Assembly: GCA_001931905.2 (NCBI GenBank)
Contig: MSJI02000324.1
Coordinates: 19,863 to 63,079 of the forward strand
Length of the DNA: 43,217 nucleotides
DNA from: Cladosporium sp. IMV 00045
Taxonomy: Eukaryota > Ascomycota > Dothideomycetes > Cladosporiales > Cladosporiaceae
Direction: 5' to 3'
Translations under genes and position numbers: made by a program
Shown here: piece after piece, positions 19,861 to 31,192 of the stretch
Numbering within the stretch: the stretch's first letter is position 1
Layout of the letters: every line of letters begins with the position of its first letter
Notes under the pieces: generated by a model
Told to the model about the DNA's origin: nothing
What the model saw: only the letters and a program-made list of their open reading frames with translations
The model's database searches: none

Positions 19861-20773
19861 ACTTAGGCACGGACATTGTGCCGTCTCGGCTGACGAGAGA
19901 AGATCAAGTGCTTTCCAGGCTTGCAAGCTGTACGAATCATGAGCCTCTTAACAGGCGATTTCCTTTGCTTCTCGATATCGTGTACGCAATCGAGAGAAGG
20001 CTTAGCAAGCAGAGTCGCATAGGACGATTGTCGAGTCATTTTTATACCAAGATTGATCATTAACGTTGGCGAGTCACTATTTCCAATCTTACACCACATT
20101 CACGATCTGTTGAGATCTGTCGACAAGAGGGTGTTCATGCAAGCACCCATGGCACCCTCGCAATTTGTTGAAATTGAATGATCACCGTTACATTTGATCG
20201 CTTCAGCCTTTCGGCACCAATCAGCTATCTCGTCGGTTGTCTGTGGCTGTAGGTAAGGGCATCCCCAACTCCCGTTCGAAGTCTCCACAATTCCCCATCC
20301 TTCTCCAAGCCTCGGCAAGCTTCAAGGATGGGATGATGGTTGCACAAACGCATCCAAACGGTGTTCACTCTGCTTTCAGGCAGAATATCAAGAAAAACTA
20401 GCTTGCACATTCGCAACTTACTCTTGAAATCCGAAGTGCTTGCATCTCATGACTTACGGATCAAGGACAGCAACTCTTAGCACCAAGACGACATCCGGCG
20501 CGGCAGACATCAACAATGCATTCAGCCTAAATGGCAGAGCCTCCCAACCCCTACCGTTTCACCTACCATGCGGCTCTTAGCATCGCTCACCCCTCATGCT
20601 AAGGATAATCGTGTCTGGGCACCTCGTCTACCGATCCATGCTGACCCGCGTGCGCCGTATTGACGGAGATGGGCGAGCTGGACAGGTTAGTACATAACCT
20701 CCAAGACCTCAGAGGCTCCCGGCATCTTCGCCTGCTTCTCATCTATCTTGTTAGACCAAGATCACACTTGAAC
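19861..20773. other. Intergenic upstream of MFS sugar transporter
   Basis: About 910 bases with no supported gene. An in-frame ATG at 20669 could extend the next protein by 35 residues; otherwise nothing is recognised. Confidence 0.45.
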
Positions 20774-22805
20774 ATGGCACCTGTCGGCGGAGAAGGACTA
20801 TCGGCCCAAAGAGCCAAATATGCCGGTCCCACAGGCATTAAAGGCATTCTGGCTAATGGCAAAACCTCAGCTGTTGCGACGTTCGCCGCCCTTGGTGGAT
20901 TTGTCTATGGCTACAATCAGGGTATGTTTGGTCAAATCTTGACCATGGAGGCTTTTACTCGCCATGTAAGTCCAACACCATGCCATCAGGACTCAAAGTG
21001 TAGCTGACACTGTGCCCAGGCCGAACCTTGGTACGGCAACAATGCAGGCTTCAATCGTGGTCTGCTCACGGCTATTCTCGAACTTGGTGCCTGGATTGGA
21101 GCTCTCATCAACGGATACCTCGCCGATGCTGTCGGTCGTCGCGTAACGGTCGTCATAGCTTGTGTTGTCTTTACCGTCGGAGTCATTGTCCAAGCACTTC
21201 TACGCGATCAAAATTATATCCTGGCCGGACGTTTTGTGACGGGTATCGGTGTCGGAGCTTTCAGCATGCTGGTCCCTCTCTACAATGCTGAGTTGGCGCC
21301 TCCAGAGGTACGTGGTGCTCTTGTCGCCTTGCAGCAACTGGCCATCACGTTCGGAATCATGGTTTCCTACTGGATCGGATACGGTACCAACTTCATCGGC
21401 GGAAATTATGGCGAGAACGAAACCCCAGCTGCCATGCACGACGCTTCCTGGTTGATTCCAATCTGCATCCAACTGCTTCCGTCGACTGTGCTCGCTGTTG
21501 GCATGCTCACGATGATGCCTGAGAGTCCACGACATCTGATGAACCAAGGCCGTGAAGAGGAGTGCCTCGATACCCTGGCTCGACTACGCAGCGCGTCCCG
21601 CGATGATATGAGAGTCCGCATCGAGTACCTGGAGATCAAAGCCTTGCGTGAGTTCGAAAAACAGCGTTCCGCTGAGAAGTTCCCTCACTATCAAGATGGC
21701 AGCTTCAAAAGCAACTTCATGATTGGCTGGAATGACTACATATCTCTCTTCACCAACAAATCTATGCTCAAGCGTACGACCGTGGCTATACTTACCATGG
21801 TCTTTCAGCAATGGAACGGCGTCAATGCAATTTTATACTATGCGCCGTTCATTATGGAGGGTGTTGGCCTCACTGGCGGCACATTATCACTTCTCGCCAC
21901 CGGTGTCGTTGGTGTGGTCATGTTCCTCGCCACAATTCCCGCAGTCCTTTACGTCGACCGCTTCGGACGCAAGACCATATTGATCGTGGGGGGTATTGGA
22001 ATGGGCATCTCACATTTCATTGTTGCCGGCATCACTGGAGCCTATCAGGATGACTGGGACAATCATCAGGGTGCTGCTTGGACCTGTGTCGTTTTCATTT
22101 GGCTCTACGCCATTCACTTTGGTTACTCGTAAGTTCGCTTCACGCTTCACTGAAGCCTGCAAACCGTGTCACTGACGTTTTCAGATGGGGACCTGTCGCT
22201 TGGATCATTATATCTGAGGTGTTCCCTCTTGGTATGCGTGCCAAGGGTGTGAGTTTGGGTGGACAGTCGAACTGGCTGAACAACGTAAGCCACAAACACC
22301 GGCATACCCATACAACATTACAAACTCAAGGACAGATGTGCTGACACTGTATTAGTTTGCCGTGGCCGTTTCCACGTCAGACTTCATTGAAACCTCTCAG
22401 TTCGGTGCATTTGTGAGTCATTCAATTATGAGCCCAATTCAGTCACGGGCATTTGAGGACTGACCGAGCATGACATCAGATCTTCTTTGGCGCGGTCACG
22501 ACCGTCGGCGTGATCTGGGTGTACTTCCTCGTGAGTACTGCTCTACTGAGGTTCTTGAGTTGCATCGAACGTCGCTAGCTGACACTTCCAACCAGGTCCC
22601 CGAGACAAAGGGAAGGACTCTTGAAGAGATGGACGAGCTTTTTGGGTCGGGTGATGCCCGCTTCGCCGCTGAAGATGCGGCTCGCAAGGAGAGGATTGAG
22701 AGGGAAGTCGGGCTCACTGCACTTCTCTCCGGCGACAGTAGCTCTGGTGAGGGCAAGTTCGATTCTGTTCCAGAGAACCGTGAGTATGCTGGCAAAACCT
22801 TGTAG
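20774..22805 (+). CDS. MFS sugar transporter
   Basis: Six exons: 20774-20965, 21020-22128, 22185-22284, 22356-22412, 22480-22530 and 22596-22805, giving 572 residues. All five introns (54-71 nt) have consensus GTAAG or GTGAG donors. Sugar porter signatures are complete: GGFVYGYNQGMFG in TM1, DAVGRR (about 100-105), PESPR (231-235), the QQWNGVNAILYY block in TM7 (327-338), DRFGRK (about 377-382), the WGPVAWIIISEVFP segment and PETKGRTLEEMDELF (505 on). Twelve membrane segments are expected in the plasma membrane. The substrate is probably a hexose, disaccharide or related polyol and cannot be told from sequence. An in-frame upstream ATG at 20669 exists, but MAPVGGEG is a more usual N-terminus. 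The gene follows the GPR1-family transporter on the same strand. Confidence 0.93.
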
Positions 22806-23495
22806 AACACATTGGGTTCAACTTGAGTCAAGAAATCATTGGTATGGCGGAAAATGATCTTCGTCATCGTCAAAACTTGACCCATTTGCACCACCGTATA
22901 AATCTGCATACATGTGCTGAACAATTATCCTGTGAGGAGCTCTCAAATATTGATCCCCTGGATCAACGTCAACAACGACTATGGTTCATTCTCCAAGACC
23001 CAGTCAGATATTGAAGAAACAAGGCCAATGCAGCTTCCTCCAATACCTTAGGTTTCTAGTCGCCTCAAAAGAATTGTCACGACCCAAACGCTTGAGATTC
23101 GATTCATGATAACGCCGAAGTATGACCACAAATTTGCTCAAGTTGGAGGCTGGTCATTCAAACAGGAGGCGCCAACGGCTTTAAACCCATAAATGACTCG
23201 AGGTGCAACGTTATCTCGAATTTGACTTCCTGGAGGCCGGTGACAAGATCACGAGTAAAGGTAGACCCTGTTGATAAGTCATCAAGATCAATATCTTCCA
23301 ATAGTCAGACATTTGCAACGTACGAAAAGGGAAGCAAAGACAATGTGCCATGCTAGTACCAAGAATGACGCAGAAGGATTTGGACATCACTTGGCATGGC
23401 GCGACTGATGCCTGTTGCCCATGTGCACTATTCTACAATAGTTGTCTAGATACAGCGATTTGATATCAAGAAGCATTCCATTCATCCCACACGAC
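22806..23495. other. Intergenic between sugar transporter and orphan membrane protein
   Basis: About 690 bases with no recognisable gene or RNA; it should hold the transporter 3' UTR and the next promoter. Confidence 0.45.
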
Positions 23496-24539
23496 ATGAC
23501 AAGCGAGAGCAATTTGCTAGAAAGATATCCAAATCTGGACCTGGGTCATGGAGTACGCCTGCCTGCTCCAACCCTTCCACTCGCTTTCGCAGCGTTCTCT
23601 TTTGTCTTTGGGCGTAGACGATGGCGACATCGAGCGCACGACCTTGTCCCGAGCAAAGTGCTTCAAGTGTCACTTGCAGTGCTTCACTCCGTGCTCTACA
23701 TATGGAATGTCTGGTCTTTACTCGGCGATATCTCGACCACACGAAACCACAGTCTATGTCTATTAGAGTTCGCTGCATTGGTGTTCGGCGAGACAGCTCT
23801 GGAGCAGCCTAGCTCATTGTCGTCTACGCTTACGGCAATAGGCTGGATCTATGAAAATGGCGCCAATGGCTTGCACGATCGAAGCCATATGTGGGCTTCT
23901 CCGGCCATGAGCGCCTGTATCAAATTCTTATTGGCAACTCCTTGTGCCTGGCAGATCGGTGGTGGAACCAGTGTTGGAGCGATGCTGAGTGGAGTTTCGC
24001 TCATGACTGGGATCATGGTACCGATGTCAGTCGGAGAAGGCAGCCTGACAGAGAGATTGCCAGGGGGAACTGCCTTGTGCGTCGTCGGCACAGCGTGTCT
24101 GTCAATACTGGTCCAACAGACAAAGATCCGCGAATGGCATCCGAGGTTGAACAGGGCCATTCAAAACTTCAATACGGATGATGTCTTGCAAGCTCAGTGT
24201 CTATCCTGCTTTCTACTTCCTATGCAATTCATGGCTCTTATGTATGCTGGATGGATACTTGCAAGTTACCTGTGGTCTTGTTTCCCGTGGCGGCGACTGT
24301 TTCTGGGCCAGCCATCAAGACCTCCTACGTGGGATCAATTCTCCTTCGCTGGTGGGATGTTGTATTCTGCATTCCTAGTAGTACCACTCTTACTGCAACC
24401 ACGAGACCCAGTTGCAAATGTTGCAACATTCGTACGGAGGAGGCTCGAGGATTGTATGATCGCACTACAATGGTCAAATGTGGGCTTGATAGTGCTGTGG
24501 CTAGTATGTGAGGCAATAATGAGCATAGAAATAAAGTAG
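23496..24539 (+). CDS. Orphan polytopic membrane protein
   Basis: A single exon of 347 residues starts at ATG 23496 (MTSESNLLERYP); the frame is open 18 codons further up but has no ATG there. I do not recognise the family. By eye there are about seven to nine hydrophobic segments, including APTLPLAFAAFSFVFG, VLQVSLAVLHSVLYIWNVWSLL, LCLLEFAALVFG, ACIKFLLATPCAWQIG, GAMLSGVSLMTGIMVPM, TALCVVGTACLSILV, LLPMQFMALMYAGWILASYLW, LYSAFLVVPLLL and NVGLIVLWLVCEAIM. A basic cluster (GRRRWRHRAH, about residue 40) may face the cytosol. There is no transport or enzyme signature. The 3' end is only 107 bases from the end of the convergent hydrolase gene. Real coding is likely from length and consistent hydrophobic pattern, but an intron may be missed. 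Confidence 0.65.
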   Translation: MTSESNLLERYPNLDLGHGVRLPAPTLPLAFAAFSFVFGRRRWRHRAHDLVPSKVLQVSLAVLHSVLYIWNVWSLLGDISTTRNHSLCLLEFAALVFGETALEQPSSLSSTLTAIGWIYENGANGLHDRSHMWASPAMSACIKFLLATPCAWQIGGGTSVGAMLSGVSLMTGIMVPMSVGEGSLTERLPGGTALCVVGTACLSILVQQTKIREWHPRLNRAIQNFNTDDVLQAQCLSCFLLPMQFMALMYAGWILASYLWSCFPWRRLFLGQPSRPPTWDQFSFAGGMLYSAFLVVPLLLQPRDPVANVATFVRRRLEDCMIALQWSNVGLIVLWLVCEAIMSIEIK

Positions 24540-24646
24540 ACTGGGGAGACGATATGCGACGTCATGGAAAAGATTGCATTAACTGCATCTATCTGAATGA
24601 TCAGAGTCAGGACTCTTGAAACGACTTCGCGTCAGCAATGAACGTG

Positions 24647-25714
24647 TCACAGCTCCCACTCTGCCATGAGCATGTCAACAACCTTCTTGCATGCACCATC
24701 GTCCATCAAAAAGCCATGATCTCCTGGCACCTTGGCGAAGACATAATGGTCGTTTCCCATCATTTCGTCCAAGTCCTCTTTGACATGCTCGGCTGGTACC
24801 ACGTTATCCTCTGCGCCGCAAATGACGACAAGCTTTTCCTTGCCCTGTCGCGTTCCCTGCTTCCCTTTCAACCCTTCGCAAGCCCCCCGCCAGACTTCGT
24901 GCTGGTTTTGCAGAGGACCATTGACGAGAGTGCTCACAAAGCTGGTGGGATGTCCCTGGTGGTGCTCGTATTGCCAACGTTTCAGGGCGACGGCATTGGC
25001 ATCCGCTTCATTGTCAGTGTTTACCTCTTCATCCACGCCCAAGACACCGGCAAGCATCTTCTTGAGCTCAGAATCATCTGTGCCATTGCGAGCTGCCTGC
25101 CTCAGATCTTCATAAACACCCGGCATCGTCCGGAGCAGTCCGACTGGGGCGAGCAGTGCGATCGAGCGGACCAAGTGAGGGAAGGAAGCCACGAACTCCA
25201 TCGTGACGGCACCGCCGAGAGAGAAGCCTACGATGCTGAAGGTCTCGCTGCACCATGACAAAGGCGAAGAAGATGCCGCGAAAAGGAGCTGAAGTGCAAG
25301 CAGTCGACTGTCGTGAACCTGAAGCGGAGTGGATGTGTATCCGCGGCCCCACAAGTCTGTACCACAAGAAGGTCATTACAAAACGACGACTTTGATTGCT
25401 TGAAGCTCCCATCCCTCAGTCTGACCATGAACTCAGATACTTCACCTACCAAGCACTATGACTCTACAGCCCAACTGGACCAAACGCTCGGCCACGCGCT
25501 TCCAGAGTGGCGATGAAGTTGCATCGCCATGGACTAGCATAACCTTCCTGCCATGCTCACTTCCGAATTCGTAAACACGCATATAGCCATACGCAGTCTG
25601 GACATCTCGAGCCCCGGGGAAAACATCGGGCGGGTATGGCAGAGAGGCGATTTCGGCGGCCGAGAGGTGTGGCAGGTGCGTGACGAGAGGAGATGCTATG
25701 TATGGCGCCGGCAT
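24647..25714 (-). CDS. Alpha/beta hydrolase fold protein
   Basis: Two exons, 25714-25450 and 25356-24647, with a 93-nt intron (GTAGGT donor, TACAG acceptor) give 324 residues. Splicing restores VIVL-DLWGRGYTSTP, the usual strand and turn before the nucleophile. The fold is seen in order: MLVHGDATSSP (oxyanion hole, about 59-69), nucleophile elbow GFSLGG with Ser134, acid GAEDNVVP with Asp272, and GDHGFL with His302. The spacing fits a complete catalytic triad. No signal peptide is seen, so it is probably cytosolic. Substrate is unknown; similar fungal proteins are annotated as epoxide hydrolase-like or serine esterases. The ATG at 25714 is the only one in the first exon frame before the conserved part. 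It converges on the orphan membrane protein gene. Confidence 0.85.
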
Positions 25715-26711
25715 TACGAAACCTTTGCCAAGTTCGTGTTCAATATTGCTGTTGGTTTGCACGATTCAGACGGGGTAGAGACGTCTCGTCCATACTATAT
25801 GCTCCTTGTGGTCGAGGTCTGTCAGCCTGACAGGATACGTTGCCGGTTCGCTTATCGCCCCCCTGCAGGACATACGGGGCTGAACAAGCCACGGACACGT
25901 AGGCTGATAACAAGAACAAGCGATAGGCGGCGAAATCTTCAGATATCCTTCCGAACAACAATACAATGGTTTCAGGCACATAGGTAGGAGCACGCGAGTG
26001 TCGAGCTCCCTGGTGATCGACAGTGGTCTGTAGCTGTGGGCAGAACCGCAGATCATGGCGTGCTGGCAGGAGATACCATCGAAGTATCCTCCACCCTATA
26101 CGTCCTCAGAATGTGATGCATAGACCTCTTCTTCACAACCCCGACAAACGGCTCTGCACCGCCAATAAAGATAGAGCTGCGGACAAGGCAAAACAGACCG
26201 AGGATAGTCATTGGCTATGGAGAAGTTTCGGAAAAAGAGAGACGTTCGTATTTCTCCGAGACTTGTGAGTTGGCCGCTCGAGCGATGAGATCCACTGCAC
26301 TATGCGGTGGACATGAGTAGATGTCGCAGATGTGGGCTGCTGATTACTTAAATTGTGGGAAAGTCGTGTCTTCAGGGGGTTGGCAGAGTTCAGCGTGGCT
26401 GCGATGTGGGGTTGACGGATCTCGGTACACCAGCCAAGTCTTCTCCGCAAGGTTCAGACATTTCCACCATGCTGGCATTCGAGACGAGTCACTTTCTGCC
26501 CTGGTTTAGGGTACAAAGTAGTTATTAACAACCTCACTTCAAACTTGCTGCTGGTGAAACTGTACTTCCCCATGGTGACCAGCTCGGAAACGCAGTTTCA
26601 CAGCACTCTTGGAATGACCAGGCACTTCAACATGGACACTGGAGACATTCTCCTTCTTGACGAGGCATATGATGCGGCAGATGTCCACGGCAAAACTCCA
26701 TCGAAAGCATG

Positions 26712-26728
26712 CTCCCGCCTGGCGGGAG
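26712..26728. repeat. 17-bp inverted repeat (8-bp arms, 1-bp spacer)
   Basis: CTCCCGCC at 26712-26719 and GGCGGGAG at 26721-26728 are exact reverse complements separated by one T. Each arm contains a GCGGGA/TCCCGC core. Confidence 0.85.
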
Positions 26729-26847
26729 ACTGGCGTCTTGGCTAAGTTGGCCGAACACTACCGACTGTAGTCAGTGACGAAGGATCTAGGCCCTACAGGT
26801 GCCTTTGAAAAACCCTAGCTGTACGCTAAGCCAATGCTCTTGTTATT

Positions 26848-26859
26848 GTTATCGATAAC
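26848..26859. promoter_or_regulatory. Palindromic GATA-type site
   Basis: GTTATCGATAAC is a perfect 12-bp palindrome containing the GATA-factor core CGATAA on both strands. A CCAAT lies about 18 bases upstream (26831-26835). Which gene it would serve is not clear. Confidence 0.4.
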
Positions 26860-27815
26860 GTGTTTGCTCAGGAGGAACTCAGCCGCTCAGCCGCTCAAAT
26901 CGTTCTCCCGAAATAACGAACAGCATGATCGATCATTTGTAATACTTCTTAATGCATCGGGGGATGCAAATTTATGCTCTCGCCTTGGTCAATCTTGCCG
27001 AAAGAAAGGTTCATATTTACGACTTCCAATGTCAAAGCCATTACCATGACGCCGACGATAGACGCACGCTTGTGTTTGGTGACTGGTCCTCTGTCGGAAC
27101 GATCTCCCGGCCCGATTTTCTGGAGACACCCAGTCTTCCGGTGTTGTCAAAACTGCCGTGGGTCCACCACAACCTCAGGTTTTGTAACTTGATTAGTGCA
27201 ACGCGGATCTGCCCTCCGGGAGGACTATCCAACCCTGGTGATCACCCGGAAGCGCTCATACAATCCACCTCCTCCACACCTTGAGAGATCTTCATACCGG
27301 CCCATACCCGGCACTTGGACCCTTTGCTTGCAGCGGCAAGCTACTGTTGGGATCGCGCTTGGTCAGGATGGTCACTACTGTTGGTTTGAGTAGCACGTTT
27401 TCCTTTGTTCCGTCCCTCAAACACTGCAGTCCTTTTGGCCTGCAGAGTGCACTAGAATACGCCGGCGCGACGTTATTATGGCAGCATCAACGTTTCGAAG
27501 ATTGTAAACGTTGCCGCGATTGACTACTACTTGCGTATGCACGCCATCTTATCTTCCAGGCTTCCCTTTTGTTTGGGACCTCCCGCTGCGAACATTTTCT
27601 CGTGATCCTGATCCTTCGCGTCGGACTCTGGATTCGACTTCAGCAACCGAGCGTGAGTGCCGTCACGGCAATTCATTTCTCAGTCGACATTTTCCACAAC
27701 ACTCACACGACCGCAGCTCAATAAGGCTAAGCCTGGGCATTCGACATTTGACTGGACCTAAGGGACGCCGAACTATCCACCACCGACCAGCCTACGGACC
27801 TACATAACCAACACG

Positions 27816-29345
27816 ATGCAAGAAATTCCACTGAAGTTGTATGCGGCATGGCCAAACCCGAATTTCGTGGATCCTGTCACAAGAGGCGATGCTCTGGTCG
27901 TCGTCAACGTTATCTTAATCATTCTGGTCACCCTATCATTCGTACTCCGACTTTTCTGGCGTCTCAGCAAGAGTCAAGGAGGTATTGATGATATCATGAT
28001 CTCAATAGCCTACCTATTCACCGTTGGAATGACCACAGTCGTCCTCCTGGCCTTTCGATCTTACGGCTGGGATAGACATATATGGGATATCAACCCCAAT
28101 ATCGTTCAGTCCGCACAGATCATTGCCTTCTGTGCGAAAATGATGTTCGTCTTCGCATCTGGATTCACAAGGCTTTCCCTCATGTTCTTGTACTACCGCC
28201 TCGTGAAAGAGAGCACTATCTGGTGGTACAAATGGCTCATGCACTTTGGCATGTTTGTCAACGTTTCGATCTTCATCACCTTGATCTTCACAGGCATTTT
28301 CCAATGCACGTAAGTTTTGCGAGTATTGTCTCATTCAATATACAACTTCGGCTAATCGCACATCGACAGACCACCTCAAAAATACTGGCAGTTTCCCGAC
28401 ATTATTACGACTGGATCTTGTCTAGACGAGGGCGTAAACACAATGTCAGCAGGTGTCTTGAGCTGCATTGCAGATTTGATGTGTACACTTCTGCCGATTC
28501 CAGTCATCTGGTCTCTAAATATGCCGCTTCGTGAACGCATCAGTGTCATTGTTCTACTATCCGCTGGCATGATCGTCACTGTTGCTGGCATCCTCAGAAC
28601 GTTTTTCATCTACAAGAGTCTGTTTGGACCACTCAAATATGATCAGTCATGGTCAACATATCCTCTCTGGATCTGTGCCGCTATCGAAATCGATCTCGCT
28701 ATTGTAAGTCATTTCGTCTTACTGTAATCGGGAAGTCCTCCAGCTGACGCTCAATAATAGATGTGTGCCTGCGCACCGGCAATGAAGGCAATGTTATGGA
28801 AGCCCTTCCGCAAGTGGACCAGCGACGTCTACACCGGCAGCTCCCAGAACCGCACCAAGGCGAGCGTAAAGCCTAGCAAAGTCGAGCACAGCAAGCGAGA
28901 GCTCACGTCACAAGACCCGATTGTGGAAAATGATGAGGACTCCAACAATACCTACCGACTGGACAGCATGGACTTCAACAAAAACGGACATATTGAATCA
29001 GAGCAAGACCTTGAGAAAGCGATTCGGCAAAACCACTCCAGGAGCAGTAACGAAAACGACAAAACTCCAACATCACAGACGCTGTACGATCCCACAGAGC
29101 CAAGGCTTCAGATCAACAAAGAGACCACTTTCCAGGTCAGCTACTTGAGCGACGCGTCCTCGGACAAAACCAAGGACTCGGATGGAAATGGTATCACGGC
29201 ACTACCGCTCAATCAGCGAAACTCTCGAGGACAAGTGATAGGCTCGAGCTCATCGCCCACTTGGGAGGGGCCTTCTGGTACACGACGGAGCAATCCCAAC
29301 ATTGAACCATTGGGCCCTCATGCAACGCAGACCCAGCGTTCATAA
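27816..29345 (+). CDS. Pth11-like rhodopsin-domain integral membrane protein
   Basis: Three exons: 27816-28309, 28370-28703 and 28761-29345, giving 470 residues; introns of 60 and 57 nt have GTAAGT donors. Seven hydrophobic segments span residues of about 25-315, starting at ALVVVNVILIILVTLSFVLRLFWR. Family hallmarks are GGIDDIMISIAYL, FTRLSLMFLYYRLV, the CTPPQKYW stretch after the first splice, DLMCTLLPIPVIWSLNMPLRERISVIVLLSAG and WICAAIEIDLAIMCACAPAMKAM. This is the fungal rhodopsin-domain (SAT4/Pth11-like) family. There is no N-terminal CFEM domain, and the C-terminal tail of about 150 residues is hydrophilic and Ser/Asn-rich. Pth11 in the rice blast fungus senses surface cues; most relatives are uncharacterised, so a sensor role is inference. 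Confidence 0.9.
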
Positions 29346-31192
29346 TGAAGGGTAAGATGTATGAACCTCAGGGCTAAAGAAAGCCTAGCTTATTGTGTAA
29401 TTAACATTTATTTACATTGGTATTGTGCCGCCCAAGAGCAACCATGTATGAAACAGTCATTTGTTCTCTTATCCATCAACAACCTTCAGGTCTCAGCAGA
29501 ATTCCCAGAAGACGTGATAGCAGGTCAACTATCTGCAAACACGCAATGGCTTCAATGATGTTGCCACGGGTGGGCTTCGCAGACTCTGGACAAATCTGCC
29601 TCTTAGTAGCCTTGCTCTTCTTTCGATGCACCGCATGAATGACAGAGCGGATTTGATTCGTGAATAGGGCAATTCCTGGGAGATGCAAGGGCTGTCAATC
29701 CTTCAGCTCCTGCACTAGCACTGTGGATATGTTTGCACATGGCCCATGTCGGCAGCCCTAGGTTTTCCAGTCGCAGGAATTCCTGGAGAAGGATTACGTT
29801 CGGCAGGTGATGTTTTGAAACATCGTGAATATCCATGTTGACGTACACACGCTCACTCCATTGTTGCGATAACATGAATCACAACTACCAACCATTGATT
29901 TTTGCGCCACATAGACCTGGTAATGTAGTGCAGTGCGCACACGATCGAATCACGTCGTGTCTCGTTGCGGAAAACCACACGCATCAGACGGCTATGGATA
30001 CCGTAACCTCCTGAAGGTTCAAGCCTTCTCATTATTAGGGCAGGGTCACTCCTGGTAATCTGCCAATAGTTGATTGGCATGTATTCGTGCCACGCTACTT
30101 ATGATCAACATGAAATTAGCTTGGCCCTCTTGTCTCACAGCAGTAATCATGTGTTGAAGACCGGCCACGGGAGGTTTCCATCCAATTATCCTCAACGTTT
30201 GTTTCGAATAGCGAAAATTTGCTCCTTAGCTTCATTAGTCCATTGGAAGTGTGCTGGTGACATCCAACTGAGAGGACTAGCGCAGGTCGGCGCTGCTCCA
30301 TCCTCACGAACTGCTGGATCCAGCTCTCCACGGCCTCCACAAAATATGTCGGTCTAGCGCAGATCACTGAATCGTGAAGACGGCAATGGCGGATGGGACA
30401 GACAGAGTCCAATGCGTGGTCCCGCCGAAACCCCTGGCCTTTCTTTAGTCGTCGGGCCAAACCACTTTAGTTGACTTCACTTCTCCAAGCGCGCAAACCC
30501 AAGTCCTGATAGGCACGTCGAGCAGACCACGCTCAAGCCTCAAGGATGCCCGACGACTGCAGACAGCACAATCATTGCGTGCTGACTGCGACTATCTGCA
30601 TATCAGTGCGTCGGAACAACAACCTTAAAGGGCTGAAACGATACATACGAATCGCCCTTTTGAACCAACAGTAGGCCACACAGACAAGGTAGATGGCAAG
30701 AAATGTTCATCCTATGCTTGTGTCGTCGTCATGCAACCAGTCGTGGCAGAACGAGGAAGGCATTGCCCAGAACACGTTCGACTCGACCATACTTGGAAAA
30801 GCATATTCTGACAACCCTGCCATCCTGATGCCACATGGTGCAAGAAACCTGCATGGGCCCAGGTTTTGGAGCTTAGATAACAGCGACGACGGCCAGTATA
30901 CATACAATGCTGCAGTTGGCACCGCGAATATAGGACTGAAGTGCCACAAATAACCGTTAGGCCTCATCAAACAAGAATTCTTGACCAACACGAGCAACGC
31001 ACGACTCGTGCTCCGGGTTGACTCGTGGATTATTACGCTTGCTCTAAATGGACAATGGTAATGTTACGCCACTCTGGTGGTATTGACATACATAAGATGT
31101 CTCACCTTTGGTCTTCACGCACGTGGTAGGCCTCCTTCGCAACTTCGTTCGTTCCTCACCCTATACACTCGTTCATTCACTTCTAAGTCACC
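29346..31192. other. Gene-poor 1.85 kb region upstream of the peroxidase gene
   Basis: No gene can be supported. An 86-codon ATG-led frame (30693-30953) and several minus-strand frames (e.g. 29603-29875, 30116-30460) have no domain and ordinary composition. The right end holds the promoter of the peroxidase gene, with a C/T-rich leader just before its ATG. Confidence 0.45.

Larger units (their letters stand above)
25715..27815. other. Gene-poor 2.1 kb region
   Basis: No gene can be firmly supported. It contains a 57-codon ATG-led frame at 26572-26745 with an embedded 17-bp inverted repeat (26712-26728), a GATA palindrome (26848-26859), a short direct repeat of CAGCCGCT near 26880-26895, and a 110-codon frame at 26952-27284 with no recognised domain. 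The right end must hold the promoter of the rhodopsin-domain gene. Confidence 0.5.

Noticed and set aside
18827..22805. GPR1-family and sugar transporters as part of a secondary-metabolite cluster
   Set aside because: No PKS, NRPS, terpene synthase, P450 or cluster regulator is present in the window.
24638..25258. 206-codon plus-strand frame
   Set aside because: It is antisense to the alpha/beta hydrolase, which has an intact catalytic triad.
26952..27284. 110-codon ATG-led frame after the GATA palindrome
   Set aside because: The product has no domain, signal peptide or codon bias; kept only as context for the promoter-like motif.
29603..30460. Several minus-strand frames that might be pieces of a decayed gene
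   Set aside because: I tried to read them as exons of one gene but found no recognisable domain and no consistent splice sites.
30693..30953. 86-codon ATG-led frame
   Set aside because: No domain, no leader features and ordinary composition; not enough to call a gene.
25715..31192. Transposon or repeat-induced-mutation relic in the gene-poor stretches
   Set aside because: I saw no terminal repeats, no transposase or reverse-transcriptase fragments and no strong AT shift; repeat masking against the whole genome would be needed.
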